Source of the DNA: JBGTSJ01 sp041940305
GTDB taxonomy: Bacteria; Planctomycetota; Planctomycetia; Planctomycetales; Planctomycetaceae
DNA: 64,000 nucleotides
NCBI GenBank assembly: GCA_041940305.1
Contig: JBGTSJ010000004.1
Location: 273,138-337,137, forward strand
Direction of reading: 5' to 3'
The translations under genes were made by a program, and so were the position numbers. Positions 28,019 to 37,140 of this stretch are shown in pieces. Positions within the stretch are counted from its first letter, which is position 1, and the number at the start of each line of letters is the position of its first letter. The notes under the pieces were generated by a model. It worked only from the letters and a program-made list of their open reading frames with translations. It made no database searches and was not told the DNA's origin.

Positions 28019-29992
28019 GTGCTGCTCGAGATCTCATTGGTCGCCTTAGTCTGCTCCGCTGCACCGGCAGAGGACCTCAGCTGCCTTACGGATGATCCTG
28101 AAGCTGCGAACTTGTATGAGCAACTGCAGGTTCAGGCGTATGCGGCGCTCGACCGCCGGGCCGCCGGCTTCGAACAGCTGCGATCTCCTGACGAGATTCG
28201 GGCCTACCAGCAGCGGCAGCGGCAGTTCTTCATCGACCAGTTGGGCGGATTCCCCGAACGAACGCCGCTGCACGACGAGGTGGTCGGGGCAATTGATTGC
28301 GACGGCTATTCGATCGAGAGAGTGATTTTCGAAAGTCAGCCGCACCACCACGTCACGGCCAACTTGTATCTGCCCGATGGGGAAGGCCCGTTCCCGGGGG
28401 TCGTCGTCTCCAGCGGCCACAGCCGCACCGCCAAGACGGCCGAATACAATCAGCGGTTCGGGATCATGTTTGCCCGCCACGGCATGGCGGCGCTGTGCTT
28501 CGACCCGATCGGACAGGGGGAGCGCTCACAGATCCTCGATGCTGATGGCCGGCCGCAGTTTTCCGGCACAACGACCGAGCACTTTCTGATCGGCGTGGGA
28601 TCGATTCTCGTCGGGCGGAACACGGCGCGATACCGGATCTGGGACGCGATCCGCGCGATCGACTACCTCGCTGCCCGTCCCGAGATTGATCCGCAACGGA
28701 TCGGCTTCACCGGCTGTTCGGGCGGTGGGACGCTCACCAGCTACGTGATGGCCCTCGATGATCGGGTCGCGTGCGCGGCCCCGGCCTGTTATCTCACTAC
28801 GTTCCGTCGGCTGATTGAGACGATCGGACCACAGGATGCCGAGCAGAACATCTTCGGACAGGTCGGCTACGGCCTGGAGCAGACGGACTACGTTCTGCTG
28901 CGAGCGCCGCGTCCTACGTTGATCAGCGCGACGACCGGCGATTTCTTCGATATCGCCGGCACCTGGGACACCTATCGGCAGGCCTCGCGGATATACGCGT
29001 ACCTGGGTCGACCTGAGCAAGTTGATCTGGTCGAAGTCGAGGGGAAACACGGCGTGCAGCCGCAGAATCTGGCTGCCATCACGCAATGGATGCAGCGGTG
29101 GCTGCTGGATCGGGATGAACCGGTCGAAGTCGTGGATCTGCCGGTGCGGGCCGAATCCGAGTTAATGTGCACGGAATCCGGACAGGTGCTTCATCTGGGT
29201 GGCGAGCGATCAGTGTTTGATCTCAATGCTGATTACGAGGCCGAGCTCGCACAGCAGCGGCAGAGAGCGTGGGAGCAAACCCCACAAGTCGAAATCCTGG
29301 AGTCCGTTCGCGAACGGATCGGGGTGCGGCCGCTGGAGGAGCTGCCGGCGCCGATCTGGCGCGACGCCGGGCGTGTGGACAGGGACGGCTACCACATCGA
29401 CAAACTTGTCCTGCAGTCGGACACGCGGCAGTTGCCGGCACTGACGTTCCATCCGCCCAATCCGCAGGAGGAGGCCTACCTGTACCTGCACGACAGCGGC
29501 AAAGTCGGGGACTCGGAGCCCGGCGGCGAGATCGAGCAACTCGTCGAGCAGGGCTATGTCGTCGTCTCGGTCGACTTGCGGGGACAAGGGGAGACGGCGG
29601 CGGGAGAGCCGGACGAACTGCTGGGTGACTGGAAGACTTATTATCTCGCCTATCTGCTGGGGCAGCCGCTCCTTGGGCTGCATGTTGAGGACGCAATCAC
29701 TGCCGGTCACTTCGTGGCCTATTATCAAACCAAGGAGCCGCGCAAGGTGCACCTTGTCGGTGTCAACCAGTCGGGGATCACTGCTCTTCACGCCGCTGCT
29801 CTTCGTCCCGACCTGTTTGAAACTGTCGCGTTGCGTGACACCCCGACGGACTGGTCGTCGCTCGTGTCCAACCCGATACCGAGAGGCCGCCTGAGCACCA
29901 CCGTCCACGGCGCACTTCAGCTCTATGATCTGCCCGATCTGGCGCGCACCCTGCGACCAGACCAATTGCGTGTCGAAACGAGAGTACCCTGA
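28019..29992 (+). CDS. Secreted tandem alpha/beta hydrolase (acetyl xylan esterase/dienelactone hydrolase-like)
   Basis: A 657-residue protein starting at GTG 28019, supported by AGGAGA five bases upstream. A short signal peptide (LEISLVALVCSAAPA) is followed by an alpha/beta-hydrolase domain with nucleophile elbow GCSGGGTLTS and the preceding IDYLAARPEIDPQRIGFTG typical of the acetyl xylan esterase group. A second hydrolase-like half (about residues 430-657) has an elbow-like VGVNQSGITALHA where the usual GxSxG is altered, so it may be inactive or structural. Likely substrates are esters on plant or algal polysaccharides, inferred from the family. Confidence 0.78.
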   Translation: MLLEISLVALVCSAAPAEDLSCLTDDPEAANLYEQLQVQAYAALDRRAAGFEQLRSPDEIRAYQQRQRQFFIDQLGGFPERTPLHDEVVGAIDCDGYSIERVIFESQPHHHVTANLYLPDGEGPFPGVVVSSGHSRTAKTAEYNQRFGIMFARHGMAALCFDPIGQGERSQILDADGRPQFSGTTTEHFLIGVGSILVGRNTARYRIWDAIRAIDYLAARPEIDPQRIGFTGCSGGGTLTSYVMALDDRVACAAPACYLTTFRRLIETIGPQDAEQNIFGQVGYGLEQTDYVLLRAPRPTLISATTGDFFDIAGTWDTYRQASRIYAYLGRPEQVDLVEVEGKHGVQPQNLAAITQWMQRWLLDRDEPVEVVDLPVRAESELMCTESGQVLHLGGERSVFDLNADYEAELAQQRQRAWEQTPQVEILESVRERIGVRPLEELPAPIWRDAGRVDRDGYHIDKLVLQSDTRQLPALTFHPPNPQEEAYLYLHDSGKVGDSEPGGEIEQLVEQGYVVVSVDLRGQGETAAGEPDELLGDWKTYYLAYLLGQPLLGLHVEDAITAGHFVAYYQTKEPRKVHLVGVNQSGITALHAAALRPDLFETVALRDTPTDWSSLVSNPIPRGRLSTTVHGALQLYDLPDLARTLRPDQLRVETRVP

Positions 29993-30384
29993 CGTCCGTG
30001 GCGAAAACGCCGAATCGCACCTCAGCCAGTCGGCGAAAGCAACCGAGCGGTTCCTGACACGCCTTGCAACGTTCGCGGTGCGTCTGTCGAGAGGCTCTTT
30101 CAAAACTTCTCGCGAAAACCGAACAGGGCGGCGAATAGAGCGTAGCCCAGACGTACCGCTGACAGGCAACTTTGCGGAGCGCGTAGCGGCCGTCGCTGTG
30201 CAGCCAGGTGTTAGTTCGCTTGACGCGACAGCAGTGTCGGCGGCGACGCCGTGGGCAGTCGTCCTGCGTGGCAACGGAACGAGGCGGGCCGACGGCTGAC
30301 TCCTCATTCTTCGGAACGCCTGATATTGTGCGACCTGAACGCTCGATTCCCGAGCCTTCCGGCTGACCGGCGGAACGTCATTGC
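29993..30384. other. Intergenic region before the lanthipeptide cluster
   Basis: About 390 bases with no convincing gene on either strand; the reading frames that cross it lack start signals or family features. It must carry the promoter of the LanM gene, but no strong -35/-10 pair is obvious. Confidence 0.4.
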
Positions 30385-33300
30385 ATGAGCTCGTCATCGT
30401 TGCGGGCGCGGGATCTGCATCGGGCACTCTCGTTGCGAGAGCGGCTGGAGTCACTTCGCTCATGCCGGAATGCCTCAACGATCGACGGTTCGGAGCGTGC
30501 TGCTCCCCGACGCCAGCGGTGGGAGGCTCAGTCTCCGTTTGAAGCCGGCCGTCTGCTCGAACAACGCCTGGCGCTGGACGGACTCACGGAGACCGAATGG
30601 GCGACGTTGCTGGGCGACACGGCCGAATCGCTGGAGGTGAGGTCGGGATCGACGCCAGCGTGGCTGGCCGGCCTGCTGGACGCATGGGGGCGTCCATGCG
30701 ACGGCCGCCCCCTTTCGCTTCCGCCGGCTGACGAGAGGGATGCGGCACGAACTCTGGAGTTCGTGCAGGGGGTGCAGCCGTTGCTGACGGCCGCCCGGGA
30801 CCGATTCGATCACGCGGCACGGGAACTCGCCGCGAGTTGTGCTGACGCGCCGTTCGATCCGGACTCGCTCTGGGGCATCGCCTCCGGCGAACTGCACTGG
30901 CAGCTCGCCCAGATGCTCAACCGAATTATGATTCTCGAGCTAAATGTCGCGCGCCTGCGTGGTGAACTGAGGGGTGGCACGCCGGAAGAGCGCTTCGCGG
31001 AGTTCATTGACCGGCTCGACCGGCGCGAGGTGGGGGCCGCCCTCCTGCAGGAATATCCCGTGCTCGCGCGGCACATCGTCACCGTCATTCAGCACTGGAT
31101 CGACTTCCGGCTCGAATTCCTGCGGCATCTCTGTTCCGACTGGCCGACGCTGTTGAACTCCTTCCGATCGAACGCGGAGCCGCGGGGTTTGACGCAGCTC
31201 AAGGAAGCGGGGGACCCGCATCGCGGGGGCCGGAGTGTGCTCATCGCGACCTTTGGGGGAGGCTGGCGGCTGGTCTACAAGCCCAAGTCCCTGGCCGTGG
31301 ACCTGCACTTTCAGGAGCTACTCGGCTGGCTCAATGAGCGCGGTTGCCGGCCCGCGTTGCGGCCGCTGCAGATTCTCGACCGGGGCGATCATGGCTGGGT
31401 GGAGTTTGTCGAGGCGCGCGGCTGCACGTCGGAGGAGGAGGTCCGCCGCTTCTTTGAACGGCAGGGAGCCCAGCTCGCGATCCTGCACGCGCTCAAGGCG
31501 ACCGATTTTCACTCCGAGAACCTGATTGCGGCTGGCGAGCATCCGGTGCTCGTGGACCTGGAAGCGCTGTTCAATCCCGAGGTGCCGGAATTGCAGCCGG
31601 GCGGAGCGGACCGGGCGTCCGACGCGTTCCTCGATCGCTCCGTGCTGCGGACGGGCCTGTTGCCGGAGCGAATCTGGATCGGCGAGGGAACGGACGGCAT
31701 CGACATCAGCGGACTCGGAGCGGAGCAGGAGCAGCAGACTCCGTTCGGCGTGCCGCGCTGGGAGGATGCCGGCACCGATGAGATGCGGATAGTCTTCCGG
31801 CAGGTGACGATTCCGGGCGGAGCCAACCGTGTCCAGCTCGATGGCCGTGCGGTGGATGTCACCGGCTATATCGACGCGGTGTGCGACGGCTTCACGCACG
31901 CGTATCGGCTGCTGCAGTCTGTGCGGGACGAACTGTTATCTCCGGACGGTCCGATCGCGCGGTTCGCCGCGGATGACGTCCGCGTGATCCTCCGGCCGAC
32001 GACGACGTATTGCGTCCTGCTGCGGGAAAGCTTTCATCCCGATCTGCTGCGGGACGGTCTCGACCGAGACCAGCTGTTCGACATGCTGTGGACTAAAGTC
32101 CCCGAACGCCCCTGCCTGGCCCGAGTGATTCGGGCTGAGCAGCTGGACCTGTGGAGCGGCGACATCCCGCTGTTTACGACCCGGCCCGACTCGCGCGACC
32201 TGTGGACCAGCAGCGGGGAGCGGATCGTCGCTTTCTTTGAAGAGTCCGGCCTTGTGCTCGTCCGCCGTGGGCTGGAGCAGATGGGGGACGCCGACCGGGA
32301 GCGGCAGGCCTGGATCGTCCGCGCCTCTCTGGCGACGCTCTCGCCCCCTGGCCGCAAGCGGTCTTCGCATGACATCCGGCCATCCCTCACTGATGGCCGT
32401 GCCGACCGGGAACAGCTGCTCTCGGCGGCCCGGGATATTGGGGAGCGACTGGAGACGCTGGCCCTGCGGGACGCGCAGGGCGTTTCGTGGATCGGACTGA
32501 CGGCCATCGATGAGCGTCGCTGCACACTCGAGCAGCTCGGGCTCGATCTGTACGACGGAATGCCGGGCGTGATCTTCTTCCTGGCCTACCTGGGCGAAGT
32601 CACCGGGGAGTCGCGGTGGTCCGAGCTGGCCCGTGGCGCGCACGGGAATCTGATGCGGCAGATCGAAGAGCGTGAGGCCGGGATCGGCGCGGTTGGCGCC
32701 TTCAACGGCTGGGGCGGACTCATCTACCTGATGACGCATCTGGCCGCGCTGTGGGATGCGCCTTCGCTGCTCAACGTCGCCCGCACGTGGGTGAAACGCA
32801 TTCCGCCGCTTCTGGAGCACGACGACGAGTTCGACATCGTCTCGGGAACGGCCGGCGCGCTGGCCACCGTGATGGCCCTCTACCGTCTGACGCCGACGCC
32901 GGAACTGCTGGACGTTGCGCGGCAATGCGGCGACCGGCTGCTGGCTCACGCCGTGATGGCCGGACCCGGGATCGGATGGCCCGGCACGCTCCCCGCGCGC
33001 GGACCGCTGACCGGTTTCTCGCATGGCACGGCCGGGATTGCCTGGACCCTGCTGGAACTGTCGCGGCTCACCGGCGAGGAGCGGTTCGCCAATGCGGCTC
33101 GCGATGCGGTGGCCTACGAGCGAAGTCTGTTTCTGCCCGAACACGGGAACTGGCCCGACCTGCGCGCGGCCGCACCAGAGGAGGCTGTGGACGACGACGG
33201 CGCCAGCTTCGTCACCGCGTGGTGCCATGGTGCGCCGGGGATCGGCATGGCCCGTCTGGCGTCGCTCGGGCACTGCGATGATCCCACTTCGCGAGTGGAG

Positions 33301-33639
33301 ATCGACGCTGCGCTGCAGACGACTCTCGCATCCGGCTTTGGCGGCAATCATTGCCTGTGCCATGGCGACCTTGGGAACCTCGAACTGTTCATCCTCGCAG
33401 CCCAGACCCTGCCGGCGACCGAGCACCGCGCCACCGCGGAACACATCGCGGCCGGCATCCTCGCCGATATCCGGGCGCGCGGCTGGATCACCGGCGTCCC
33501 TCAGGGCGTCGAGTCTCCGGGACTGATGACCGGGCTGGCGGGCATCGGCTATGGATTGCTGCGGCTGGCGGATCCAGTTCGCGTCCCTTCGCTGCTGACG
33601 CTCGCCCCGCCGACGAAGGAGAAACCGAATGCCGGATGA
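30385..33639 (+). CDS. lanM: Class II lanthipeptide synthetase LanM
   Basis: A 1084-residue bifunctional enzyme that dehydrates Ser/Thr in a precursor peptide and cyclises the products onto Cys. The dehydratase domain (about residues 160-600) shows VYKPKSLAVDLHFQEL and the TDFHSENLIAAGEHPVLVDL kinase-like motif of LanM proteins. The LanC-like cyclase domain (about 690-1075) has GFSHGTAGIAWTLLEL, AWCHGAPGIG and CLCHGDLGNLE; the zinc ligands are C947, C992 and H993. Length fits the LanM family. Its 3' end overlaps the next gene by 11 bases. The companion exporter and precursor peptide downstream make the assignment firm. Confidence 0.96.
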   Translation: MSSSSLRARDLHRALSLRERLESLRSCRNASTIDGSERAAPRRQRWEAQSPFEAGRLLEQRLALDGLTETEWATLLGDTAESLEVRSGSTPAWLAGLLDAWGRPCDGRPLSLPPADERDAARTLEFVQGVQPLLTAARDRFDHAARELAASCADAPFDPDSLWGIASGELHWQLAQMLNRIMILELNVARLRGELRGGTPEERFAEFIDRLDRREVGAALLQEYPVLARHIVTVIQHWIDFRLEFLRHLCSDWPTLLNSFRSNAEPRGLTQLKEAGDPHRGGRSVLIATFGGGWRLVYKPKSLAVDLHFQELLGWLNERGCRPALRPLQILDRGDHGWVEFVEARGCTSEEEVRRFFERQGAQLAILHALKATDFHSENLIAAGEHPVLVDLEALFNPEVPELQPGGADRASDAFLDRSVLRTGLLPERIWIGEGTDGIDISGLGAEQEQQTPFGVPRWEDAGTDEMRIVFRQVTIPGGANRVQLDGRAVDVTGYIDAVCDGFTHAYRLLQSVRDELLSPDGPIARFAADDVRVILRPTTTYCVLLRESFHPDLLRDGLDRDQLFDMLWTKVPERPCLARVIRAEQLDLWSGDIPLFTTRPDSRDLWTSSGERIVAFFEESGLVLVRRGLEQMGDADRERQAWIVRASLATLSPPGRKRSSHDIRPSLTDGRADREQLLSAARDIGERLETLALRDAQGVSWIGLTAIDERRCTLEQLGLDLYDGMPGVIFFLAYLGEVTGESRWSELARGAHGNLMRQIEEREAGIGAVGAFNGWGGLIYLMTHLAALWDAPSLLNVARTWVKRIPPLLEHDDEFDIVSGTAGALATVMALYRLTPTPELLDVARQCGDRLLAHAVMAGPGIGWPGTLPARGPLTGFSHGTAGIAWTLLELSRLTGEERFANAARDAVAYERSLFLPEHGNWPDLRAAAPEEAVDDDGASFVTAWCHGAPGIGMARLASLGHCDDPTSRVEIDAALQTTLASGFGGNHCLCHGDLGNLELFILAAQTLPATEHRATAEHIAAGILADIRARGWITGVPQGVESPGLMTGLAGIGYGLLRLADPVRVPSLLTLAPPTKEKPNAG

Positions 33640-34189
33640 GGCGCGGTCCATCTTTCGGCACGAGGCGCTGTGGCAGTCGTCGCAGGGAACGGAGCCCACG
33701 GTGCTCCCCCGGGTGATTCAGCCCCGGACGTTTCTCTGCCTCTGGATCCTGATCGGGCTGCTGGCTACGGCGGTCCTCCTCGCCTCACTGGCGGAGGCAC
33801 CGGTGTTCACCGCGGGCACGGCGGCCGCCATCGAAGCGGATAGCGACACGAAGCTGGTGCTATTCCTGCCCGCGGCTTCTCTGGATTCCCTGCAGGTCGG
33901 GCAGACCGCCTGGATCGACTGGCCGGGCGCGGCCGAACCGACTGCCGTCCGGATCGCGGCGATCGAAGACGCAGTCCACAGCCCGGCCGACCTGCGGGAG
34001 CGGTTCGCGCTGCCGCTGGAGATGGTCTCCGGTCCTGCGGCACTGGCGTTCGCCGACTGGGTGGGCCCGCTCGCGCGGGCCGATCACCTTTCTCCAGAGA
34101 GCTATCGGGGCAGCACCGCGCCCGTCCGGGTGCAGACCGGCTCCCGCTCGTTGATCTCCCTGTTCACCGACGTCGCCGATTCCGACTGA
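33629..34189 (+). CDS. Short membrane-anchored HlyD-like protein of the lanthipeptide cluster
   Basis: A 186-residue protein with an N-terminal cytoplasmic segment, one membrane helix (FLCLWILIGLLATAVLLASL) and a compact beta-rich extracytoplasmic part with KLVLFLPAASLDSLQVGQTA, which resembles the barrel end of HlyD/LapC membrane-fusion proteins. The long coiled-coil and lipoyl parts that normally reach an outer-membrane channel are missing, so it is about half the usual length or less. It overlaps lanM by 11 bases and precedes the C39 exporter by 46, so it belongs to the export apparatus. Role: probably stabilises the exporter; the rest is inference. Confidence 0.7.
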   Translation: MPDEARSIFRHEALWQSSQGTEPTVLPRVIQPRTFLCLWILIGLLATAVLLASLAEAPVFTAGTAAAIEADSDTKLVLFLPAASLDSLQVGQTAWIDWPGAAEPTAVRIAAIEDAVHSPADLRERFALPLEMVSGPAALAFADWVGPLARADHLSPESYRGSTAPVRVQTGSRSLISLFTDVADSD

Positions 34190-34235
34190 TCCGGCTGTCG
34201 TTCGCCCACCTCGCGCAGTTTCGACTTCCATTCCG

Positions 34236-36407
34236 ATGCTGTCCCGCCGCCGCGTCCCGGTCGTCCTCCAGATGAACACGGTCGAGTGCGGCGCGGCGTG
34301 CCTCGCGATGGTCCTCGGCTATCACGGCCGTCACACCACCCTGGCCGATTGCCGCGACACCTGCGCACCGGGTCGCGACGGCGTCACGGCGCAGACCATT
34401 GCCACAGCCGCCCGCGCGCAGGGACTGCAGGTCAAGGCGTACTCGGTCCAGGATCTGGCCGATCTCCGCGGTCTCCCGCTGCCGGCCATCGTGCACTGGA
34501 ACTTCGACCACTTCATGGTGCTGGAGCGGATTGCAGGACGCGGCGTGGACGTCGTCGATCCGGCCAACGGACGTCAGCATCTGACGCGGGATGAGTTCGC
34601 GGAGAAGTTCACGGGCGTCGTCATCACGCTGGAGCCGGGCCCAGACTTTGAACGGCGTCGCCCCAGCGGTGAGCCGCTGTGGCGGCAGTTTCTTCGGTCC
34701 ATGCTGCAGACGCCCGGGACGCGCGGGGCGCTCGCGCAGATCCTGGCCGCTTCCGTCCTGCTGCAGGTGCTCGGACTGGCGGTCCCCGTCTTCACCCACA
34801 TCCTGGTGGACTCGGTTCTCCCCCACCGCGTCAGCAACCTGCTGTTCATCCTCGGACTGGGGATGGCCGTCATCGTCGTCGCGCAGATGGTCGCCGGGTA
34901 TCTCCGCGCGGCAGTGATGCTCTCTCTGCAGGTCCGGCTCGATACCCAGCTGATGCTCGGCTTCTTCGAGCGGATGCTCGCGCTCCCGTATCGCTTCTTC
35001 CAGTTAAGATCGTCCGGCGACCTGATCATGCGGCTCGCCAGCAACGCCCACATCCGGTCCACGCTCACCAGCCAGACGCTCTCCGTGTTTCTCGACGGCG
35101 GACTGGTGGTCGCCTATCTCGCGATCCTGCTGTGGCGCGACCCGGTGCTGGGGGGGCTGAGCCTTGGGCTCGGTGCAACGCAGATCGGATTCCTGCTGGC
35201 GCTCATGCCCCGCACCGTCACCCTCATGCAGAAACGGCTTGCCGCCGAAGCCGAGGCGCAGGGCTATCTCATTGAGGCGCTCAACGGCATCGTCACGCTC
35301 AAGGCGGCCGGCTCTGAAGGCAATGCCTTGAGCCGCTGGAGCAACCTGTTCTTCAACGAGCTCAACATTGCCTCGCGGCTGGGGCATCTGGAAGCCCTGA
35401 ATGAGACGGCCCAGATCGGCCTGCGTACAGCCGCGCCGCTGTTGCTGCTGTGGGTCGGCGCCCAACGGGTGCTCGATGGTTCGCTCAGCCTGGGCAGCAT
35501 GCTCGGGCTGACCGCTCTGGCCCTCGCGTTCCTCGCGCCCCTGGCTGAGCTCATGTCGAACTGGCAGCGGCTGCAGCTCGTCGGGGCGTATCTCGAACGC
35601 ATCGCCGACGTCCTGCATACCGAACCGGAGCAGGACGTCCGGACTGTCCGCACCGCCCCCCCTCTCTCCGGACGCATCGAGGTCCGCAACGTCAGCTTCC
35701 GGTACGACGCCAACTCCCCGTTCGTGCTGCAGGACATCTCACTCGTGATCGAGCCCGGCCAGAAGATCGCCGTGGTCGGACGCTCGGGCTGCGGAAAGAG
35801 CACGCTCGCCCGGCTGCTGCTCGGACTCTATCCACCCACCGAGGGAGAGATCGTCTACTTTCCGACTGATGCGGGTGACGCCGCCGGCATCCCGCTGCAC
35901 AGCATGCATCTGCAGACGCTCCGCCGCCAGTTCGGTGTAGTGCTGCAGGAGTCGTTTCTGTTCAGCGGCACGGTCCGTCAGAACATCGCCTTCCAGGATC
36001 CCAATCTTGACCTCGAAGCGGTCGAGCAGGCAGCGCAGCTGGCGGCGATCGACGAGGACATCGACGGCATGCCGCTCGGCTACCAGACGCTCATCTCGGA
36101 GGGGGGCGCCGGGCTTTCCGGCGGGCAACGGCAGCGGCTGTCCATCGCCCGGGCCGTGGCGCAGCAGCCCGCCATCCTGCTGCTCGACGAGGCAACCAGC
36201 CATCTCGACACGGTCACCGAGAGCCGTGTCGATGCGAACCTGGAACGCTTGCGGATGACGCGGATCGTCATCGCGCATCGTCTCAGCACCGTCCGCAACG
36301 CCGACCAGATTCTGGTCCTGGATGAGGGCCGGATCGCGGAACAGGGGACGCATGACGAATTGCTCGCCCGCGACGGCCTGTACGCCGCCCTCGTGCTCGG
36401 GCGCTGA
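34236..36407 (+). CDS. lanT: Peptidase-containing ABC transporter (LanT/bacteriocin exporter, C39 family)
   Basis: A 723-residue exporter that removes the leader peptide and transports the product. Its N-terminal C39 peptidase has Q12, C18 (TVECGAACL), H92 (FDHFMVLE) and D108 (VVDPANG), the complete catalytic set that cuts after double-glycine leaders. Six membrane helices follow (about 150-430), then an ABC ATPase with GRSGCGKST (Walker A), LSGGQRQRLSIARA (signature) and ILLLDEATS (Walker B). Its place after lanM and before a GG-leader precursor fits a dedicated maturation and export system. Confidence 0.95.
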   Translation: MLSRRRVPVVLQMNTVECGAACLAMVLGYHGRHTTLADCRDTCAPGRDGVTAQTIATAARAQGLQVKAYSVQDLADLRGLPLPAIVHWNFDHFMVLERIAGRGVDVVDPANGRQHLTRDEFAEKFTGVVITLEPGPDFERRRPSGEPLWRQFLRSMLQTPGTRGALAQILAASVLLQVLGLAVPVFTHILVDSVLPHRVSNLLFILGLGMAVIVVAQMVAGYLRAAVMLSLQVRLDTQLMLGFFERMLALPYRFFQLRSSGDLIMRLASNAHIRSTLTSQTLSVFLDGGLVVAYLAILLWRDPVLGGLSLGLGATQIGFLLALMPRTVTLMQKRLAAEAEAQGYLIEALNGIVTLKAAGSEGNALSRWSNLFFNELNIASRLGHLEALNETAQIGLRTAAPLLLLWVGAQRVLDGSLSLGSMLGLTALALAFLAPLAELMSNWQRLQLVGAYLERIADVLHTEPEQDVRTVRTAPPLSGRIEVRNVSFRYDANSPFVLQDISLVIEPGQKIAVVGRSGCGKSTLARLLLGLYPPTEGEIVYFPTDAGDAAGIPLHSMHLQTLRRQFGVVLQESFLFSGTVRQNIAFQDPNLDLEAVEQAAQLAAIDEDIDGMPLGYQTLISEGGAGLSGGQRQRLSIARAVAQQPAILLLDEATSHLDTVTESRVDANLERLRMTRIVIAHRLSTVRNADQILVLDEGRIAEQGTHDELLARDGLYAALVLGR

Positions 36408-36754
36408 CGGCTCTTTGGACCCGCGCCCCGAAGAAGCCCGTAGCGCAAGCAGGGGGCCAGAGGCCGCCGTCCGCCGTCGAGCAGAAGTCGCATTCATGCA
36501 GCCTCGACCGATGCCGCCAATGTATCCGGTCACATACCAGGCGGAATTCACCAACGCGACCTGCGTCCACTTTGCCGAGGGGGCGCGGCTACGGCAGGGC
36601 CCACCACCGCGACCATTCCTGCCCCCCTCCATCGCGGCCAAGACAATCCGCTCCGCTGGCCTGTAACAACCGCATACGGCCGTCCGCTCAGGATGCGGCA
36701 GCACAAATGAGTGCTGCACCTGATGACCGTCACCAACCACCAAGGAGCTATACC
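36408..36754. other. Intergenic stretch upstream of the precursor peptide gene
   Basis: No second precursor or other gene is recognised. It should carry the promoter of the precursor gene, whose AAGGAG ribosome binding site is at 36742-36747. Separation from the upstream exporter suggests that the small precursor may be transcribed independently at a higher level, as in other lanthipeptide clusters. Confidence 0.45.
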
Positions 36755-36964
36755 ATGTCTCACGTTGACGTTATTCGCGCCTGGAAAGATGCTGATTACC
36801 GCCGCAGCCTGAGCGACGCCCAGCGCGCCGCTCTTCCGGCCAATCCGGCCGGTCGGATTGAGCTGACTGCTGCCGACCTGGAGGCCGTTTCGGGCGGAGC
36901 TGCCCCTCGCCCTCGTCCGCCGCAGTCGCGCCGCTACAGCTGCACCCCGCGGCTCTGCTGCTAG
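36755..36964 (+). CDS. lanA: Lanthipeptide precursor, mersacidin/lichenicidin-type leader
   Basis: A 69-residue precursor. ATG 36755 follows AAGGAG with 7-base spacing. The leader (1-48) has the VIRAWKDADYRRSLSDAQRA opening and the PAGRIELTAADLEAVSGG ending of the mersacidin/lichenicidin leader family, with GG at 47-48 as the C39 cleavage site. The predicted core is residues 49-69: an Arg/Pro-rich N-terminus containing PRPRPP, S58, S62, T64 and cysteines at 63, 68 and 69. Three Ser/Thr and three Cys allow up to three (methyl)lanthionine rings. Five Arg and no acidic residue give a strongly cationic product. LanM and C39 exporter genes lie just upstream. Confidence 0.92.
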   Translation: MSHVDVIRAWKDADYRRSLSDAQRAALPANPAGRIELTAADLEAVSGGAAPRPRPPQSRRYSCTPRLCC

Positions 36965-37140
36965 TCGCCTTTGCGTTTCGACGAAACATCGGCGGCGAGG
37001 GCCCGCCGCCGATAGTTCATCGTCCCAGCCCGGCCTACTGCAGTCCTCAGTTGTGACGGGCGCAGACCGATCGAGACCAGCCGACGCGCTTCGCTCTCGA
37101 CCACCGCGCCGTCCGCTTTGAAGTCCTCCGCCGCTGAGGG

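Noticed and set aside
31936..33699. 587-codon open frame antisense to lanM
   Set aside because: Composition is Arg/Gln/Gly-rich as expected for a shadow frame, and it overlaps the conserved LanC zinc site on the other strand.
36408..36754. Possible second lanthipeptide precursor upstream of the first
   Set aside because: Frames on both strands were read for a GG-type leader and a Cys/Ser/Thr-rich end; none showed both.
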